A stretch of 7,518 nucleotides of DNA from an uncultured Acetatifactor sp. (GTDB taxonomy: Bacteria > Bacillota > Clostridia > Lachnospirales > Lachnospiraceae): assembly GCA_910578995.1 (NCBI GenBank), contig CAJTSY010000152.1, positions 1 to 7,518 of the forward strand. Direction: 5' to 3'. The notes beneath the pieces are model-generated. The model saw nothing but the letters and a program-made list of their open reading frames with translations, was not told the origin of the DNA and did no database searches. Shown here in pieces: positions 6,906 to 7,518 of the stretch. How positions within the stretch are numbered: the stretch's first letter is position 1; the number at the start of each line of letters is the position of its first letter. Position numbers and translations under genes: made by a program.

Positions 6906-6915
6906 GGGAGGTCTC
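6885..6915 (+). terminator. Hairpin overlapping the stop codon of the 118-residue protein gene
   Basis: GAGACCTCCCT (6885-6895) pairs perfectly with AGGGAGGTCTC (6905-6915) around a nine-base loop. The stop TGA (6903-6905) lies at the loop end. Only a short TTTT follows, about eight bases later, so termination is likely but may be incomplete. Confidence 0.5.
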
Positions 6916-6958
6916 CCAGGTGGTTTTCCCGATACCAGGTTCCTTTTCTTAAGAAAGT

Positions 6959-6991
6959 CTAAAAAAGCTTTTCGGATTATTAATTTTTTAG
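6959..6991. repeat. AT-rich inverted repeat upstream of the small regulator
   Basis: CTAAAAAA (6959-6966) and TTTTTTAG (6984-6991) are inverted copies with a 17-base spacer. Palindromes TTTCTTAAGAAA (6945-6956) and AAAAGCTTTT (6963-6972) lie beside and within it. Its place just upstream of the -35 box suggests an UP element or a binding site; its low GC makes it a poor terminator. Confidence 0.3.
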
Positions 6992-6999
6992 TTAGCCTC

Positions 7000-7028
7000 T
7001 TGCAATGGCATACGGAATAGCGTATATT
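7000..7028 (+). promoter_or_regulatory. Promoter of the Cro/C1-type regulator gene with an inverted repeat in its spacer
   Basis: TTGCAA (7000-7005) and TATATT (7023-7028) are spaced by 17 bases, predicting a start near 7035 and a leader of about 37 bases. ATACG (7010-7014) and CGTAT (7021-7025) form an inverted repeat that runs from the spacer into the -10 box, the right place for self-repression by the encoded DNA-binding protein. That regulation is inference. Confidence 0.65.
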
Positions 7029-7071
7029 ATTCATGTACATGGAACCGATGCTTGATATGGAGGAAAAGAAA

Positions 7072-7431
7072 ATGACAAAAGCAGAAATATTGAAGAAGGA
7101 AATACTGAGCCAGTACCGCAGCGTGCGCCAGTTTGCCATGGAAATGGGGATTCCCTACAGTACGCTTGTTACGGCACTGGAGCGTGGTATAGAAGGAATG
7201 GCTTACGGAACCGTCATCAAGATGTGTGACAAGCTGAGCCTGAACCCTGTTGATTTTTCGTCTCTGGAGAGGGATGCCTCCCTGGGAGCACAGCTGCTGG
7301 AGAACCGTGTGATGCAGAATTATGTGAAGCTGAACCAGGCGGGCCGGGACAAGATTCTGGACCTGATGGACGACTATGCTGCCATTGACAAGTATAAGTC
7401 CAAAGGAAAGAAAGGCAAGCAGGAGAAATAG
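7072..7431 (+). CDS. Cro/C1-type helix-turn-helix protein (XRE family)
   Basis: This 119-residue protein has a helix-turn-helix domain at about residues 14-62: SVRQFAMEMGIPYSTLVTAL followed by GTVIKMCDKLSLNPVDF matches the Cro/C1 pattern of a recognition helix and then a helix ending in L-x-(V/I). Residues 70-105 form a second helical part, possibly for dimerisation, and the tail is Lys-rich (YKSKGKKGKQEK). It lacks a peptidase or sensor domain, so it is probably a simple repressor. The start is the ATG at 7072, with GGAGG (7059-7063) eight bases upstream; an in-frame ATG at 7033 falls at or before the predicted transcript start. It is a single-gene transcript with its own promoter and terminator. 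Its target is unknown; its own promoter is the best candidate. Confidence 0.85.
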   Translation: MTKAEILKKEILSQYRSVRQFAMEMGIPYSTLVTALERGIEGMAYGTVIKMCDKLSLNPVDFSSLERDASLGAQLLENRVMQNYVKLNQAGRDKILDLMDDYAAIDKYKSKGKKGKQEK

Positions 7432-7439
7432 GAAAATCA

Positions 7440-7465
7440 AAAAGCTTCCCAAGGGGGAAGCTTTT
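7440..7465. terminator. Strong bidirectional intrinsic terminator
   Basis: AAAAGCTTCCC (7440-7450) pairs with GGGAAGCTTTT (7455-7465) over 11 bp with a four-base loop. T-rich bases follow on the plus strand (TTTTAATTT) and a run of five T ends the stem on the minus strand, so it can serve both converging genes. Confidence 0.85.
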
Positions 7466-7470
7466 AATTT

Positions 7471-7518
7471 CTAATAATATCCGTCAAACATCATCCCCGT
7501 ATAAGAACTGGTCACGTA
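7471..7518 (-). CDS. Probable C-terminal end of a convergent gene
   Basis: Minus-strand codons from the right edge give YVTSSYTGMMFDGYY followed by TAG at 7473-7471. The stop lies five bases before the bidirectional terminator, the expected position for the end of a gene entering from the right. Only 15 residues are visible, too few to identify a family, and an open frame this short could be chance. Confidence 0.4.
   Translation of the reverse strand, partial: YVTSSYTGMMFDGYY

Noticed and set aside
7033..7071. Upstream ATG for the Cro/C1-type protein
   Set aside because: It lies at the predicted transcript start and has no ribosome binding site; the ATG at 7072 has GGAGG eight bases upstream.

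Overview
The window looks like a chromosomal segment of a Gram-positive gut-type Clostridia, most likely Lachnospiraceae. This is inferred from strong AGGAGG-type ribosome binding sites, sigma-A type promoters with 17-base spacers, an LplA/YesM/YesN-style sugar-uptake and sensing gene set, and fairly GC-rich codon use. I cannot assign a species.

Layout, left to right. (1) Positions 1-1133, plus strand: the C-terminal part of an extracellular solute-binding protein of an ABC importer; its start lies outside the window. (2) Positions 1134-1272: a convergent intergenic gap with several GC-rich inverted repeats, probably terminator structures. (3) Positions 1273-4940, minus strand: a two-gene operon of a YesM-like sensor histidine kinase followed by a YesN-like AraC-type response regulator, joined by an ATGA stop/start overlap and read from a clear promoter at 4995-5023. 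(4) Positions 5202-6395, plus strand: a divergently transcribed cytoplasmic serine hydrolase of the beta-lactamase/EstB class, with a GTG start and its own extended -10 promoter. (5) Positions 6549-6905, plus strand: an unrecognised 118-residue protein with its own promoter. (6) Positions 7072-7431, plus strand: a small Cro/C1-type DNA-binding protein, closed by a strong bidirectional terminator. (7) Positions 7471-7518, minus strand: probably the last codons of a further gene running in from the right.

How the genes may work together (inference): the kinase/regulator pair probably senses an extracellular carbohydrate and controls uptake genes such as the neighbouring solute-binding protein. 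The serine hydrolase may act on an ester or similar substrate but carries no export signal. No direct link can be shown between the two small right-hand genes and the sugar genes.

The most unusual feature is in the histidine kinase. An in-frame 54-bp tandem repeat (four full 18-residue units plus a partial one) sits in the loop between two strands of the ATP-binding domain and adds roughly 100 Pro/Gly/Asp-rich residues, while every catalytic motif on either side is intact. I see no mobile element, CRISPR array, tRNA or rRNA.
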